Source of the DNA: Flavobacterium sp. KMS
GTDB lineage: Bacteria; Bacteroidota; Bacteroidia; Flavobacteriales; Flavobacteriaceae
Assembly: GCF_000813005.1 (NCBI RefSeq)
Contig: NZ_JSYP01000026.1
Coordinates: 62,001-126,000, forward strand
DNA: 64,000 nt
Reading direction: 5' to 3'
In this document: one piece after another, positions 62,716 through 64,000 of the stretch
Position numbering within the stretch: the first letter of the stretch is position 1
How the letters are laid out: every line of letters starts with the position of its first letter
Made by a program: the position numbers and the translations under genes
The notes under the pieces: generated by a model
Database searches by the model: none
What the model was told of the DNA's origin: nothing
Seen by the model: the letters and a program-made list of their open reading frames with translations, nothing else

Positions 62716-63774
62716 ATGATAAACCTTTTCAACACCCACATCGACACGCTTGCGATTCACCGCGTAGGAAACAAGAGCAGAAACGAAGCTATTTTTTTAT
62801 CAGACCAGCCATTTAATTTAAATGACGAAATCGTTCCTCTGATAAAAGAATACTTTTTCAAGCCTTTTAGAGAGAAAGAAGAAAACTATTATCAGTTTGC
62901 ACACGAAGTCGATTTGGATTATAACGACATGTTTAAATATGCTACTGAGATTTTTGACAATCCAGGAAATTTACAGGAAGTTTCAAAAAGAATTACAACA
63001 CATTTATACGAGCAATCAAACCACCCGCACATTAAAAACGGTGAGGTTTATGTAACGTATTTAACAAATTTAAGTATCGATAATAATGTTGTTGATGCAA
63101 TTGGAATTTTTAAAAGCGAATTACAAGCAGACTTTTTACAATTTGAAGAAAAAGACAGCAACCTTGAAATGATTTTGCAACAAGGTATCAACCTTAACAA
63201 ATTAGACAAAGGGTGTTTGATTTTTAATTATAAAAAAGACGAAGGGTATAAAATCCTAACTGTAGATAGCAACCGTTATGACGCACGTTACTGGTTAGAG
63301 CACTTTTTATCTGTAGATGCCTTTGAAGATGAAAACTTCATCACCAAGAAATACTTAAAATTCTGTCAGAGCTTTGCAAAAGATGTAGTATTGCCAGCAG
63401 AAGATAAAAAAGAAGAAGTAATGTTCATGAACCGTTCTGTGAATTATTTCGCAAAGAACGATCAGTTTGAAGAGCAAAATTTCCTAAACGAAGTATTAGA
63501 CAATCCAGATTTAATTCCTGAATTTAAAAACTACAAAGTTGATAAAGGAGAGAAATACAGTATCGAAGATATTACAACCTTCCCTATTGCCAACTCTGCA
63601 GTTTCTGATGCAAGAAAATCAATCAAAAACGTTATCAACTTAGACACACATATACAAATCAAGATGGATTTTATTAATCCTGAAAGTGCTGAAAAATTTG
63701 TAGAAAAAGGTTGGGATGAAGAAAAACAAATGTATTATTACTTAGTTTATTTCAACAAAGAAGAGAAGAGTTAA
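62716..63774 (+). CDS. Nucleoid-associated protein (NdpA/YejK family)
   Basis: The 352-residue protein matches the NdpA family: HRVGNKSRNEAIFLSDQPF, then TYLTNLSIDNNVVDAIGIFK and the acidic/basic C-terminal region with VSDARKSIKNVINLDTHIQI. The family coats DNA in the nucleoid; details outside E. coli are thin. A strong terminator follows. Confidence 0.88.
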   Translation: MINLFNTHIDTLAIHRVGNKSRNEAIFLSDQPFNLNDEIVPLIKEYFFKPFREKEENYYQFAHEVDLDYNDMFKYATEIFDNPGNLQEVSKRITTHLYEQSNHPHIKNGEVYVTYLTNLSIDNNVVDAIGIFKSELQADFLQFEEKDSNLEMILQQGINLNKLDKGCLIFNYKKDEGYKILTVDSNRYDARYWLEHFLSVDAFEDENFITKKYLKFCQSFAKDVVLPAEDKKEEVMFMNRSVNYFAKNDQFEEQNFLNEVLDNPDLIPEFKNYKVDKGEKYSIEDITTFPIANSAVSDARKSIKNVINLDTHIQIKMDFINPESAEKFVEKGWDEEKQMYYYLVYFNKEEKS

Positions 63775-63811
63775 TATTAATTCTTATTCAATTTCACACT
63801 TACTCAAAATC

Positions 63812-63845
63812 AAAGCCTCAACTACCATAGTTGAGGCTTTTTTTA
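63812..63845 (+). terminator. Intrinsic terminator of the nucleoid-associated protein gene
   Basis: AAAGCCTCAACT pairs with AGTTGAGGCTTT around the loop ACCAT, followed by several T. Confidence 0.94.
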
Positions 63846-63889
63846 TAAAAATAAAGGCAAAAATAAAGGGCTTAGATTCTGTTTATTAG

Positions 63890-63897
63890 TAATTTTG
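63890..63897 (+). promoter_or_regulatory. -7 element before the last gene
   Basis: TAATTTTG matches TAnnTTTG, 22 bp before the ATG at 63920. Confidence 0.55.
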
Positions 63898-63919
63898 TAT
63901 ACTAATAAATAATACTCCT

Positions 63920-64000
63920 ATGAAATATCATTTATTCAACGAAAGCCCTTTTAAGACTCTAATCTCATTTCATAAAATTATTGAAGTTTTAGAGCAAATT
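63920..64000 (+). CDS. N-terminal fragment of an unidentified protein
   Basis: The open frame begins at ATG 63920 and runs off the window with MKYHLFNESPFKTLISFHKI then IEVLEQI. The position after a promoter -7 element supports a real start. NESPFKTLISFHKIIE recalls the start of large GAF-domain proteins of Flavobacterium, but 27 residues are too few for a firm call. Confidence 0.6.
   Translation, partial: MKYHLFNESPFKTLISFHKIIEVLEQI

Overview
The window is AT-rich chromosomal DNA from a member of the Flavobacteriaceae, most likely Flavobacterium. The signs are strong promoters of the Bacteroidota type (TAnnTTTG near -7), A-rich leaders instead of Shine-Dalgarno sequences, TonB receptors with a carboxypeptidase-like N-terminal domain, LytS/LytTR systems with 2TM proteins, and intergenic regions packed with dispersed repeats. 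I saw no tRNA, rRNA, CRISPR array, prophage or insertion sequence.

Region by region: 0-7.3 kb is a copper-resistance cluster on the minus strand: a small Cys-rich exported protein, an HMA/DUF3347 lipoprotein, an AraC-type regulator with a CxxC N-terminal domain, a CopA-type P-ATPase with three extra metal-binding modules, and a multicopper oxidase carrying a CopB-like C-terminus. 7.7-9.7 kb holds umuC and umuD. 9.7-13.6 kb holds an HPP membrane protein, a ClC channel and small enzymes. 13.8-19.9 kb has a TonB receptor and a LytS/LytTR signalling operon with three 2TM domains. 20-30 kb is housekeeping: CDP-alcohol phosphotransferase, heme A synthase, tRNA nucleotidyltransferase/HD protein, YaaA, an M1 peptidase, GapN. 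30-41 kb looks like a sulfur-stress and respiration module: rhodanese, Crp/Fnr regulator, TauE/SafE, cytochrome bd oxidase, MBL-rhodanese, and two YeeE/YedE half transporters. It is interrupted by two immunity-type genes (SUKH and barstar). 42-43.8 kb is a MarR-nitroreductase-YceI set. 45.4-55.6 kb is the tryptophan operon with a clear leader peptide (three consecutive Trp codons) and attenuator. 56.7-61.4 kb is a TetR-controlled EmrAB/TolC-type efflux operon. The end holds a pRiA4b ORF3-like protein, a second four-helix bundle gene, a nucleoid-associated protein and the beginning of another gene.

The most interesting part is the trp operon. Its seven genes are all present in order E-G-D-C-F-B-A, but five non-trp genes are inserted between them. 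One of these, a four-helix bundle gene between trpD and trpC, is bracketed by a perfect 30-bp inverted repeat whose left arm includes the trpD stop codon. Together with a second four-helix bundle gene at 62.3 kb, also bordered by dispersed repeats, this suggests a small mobile cassette or repeat-associated system. Other notable items are the trp attenuator, paired perfect palindromes over the marR promoter, a three-half-site operator over the tetR promoter, and many long perfect inverted repeats between genes. All functions are inferred from sequence motifs read by eye; no database search was run.
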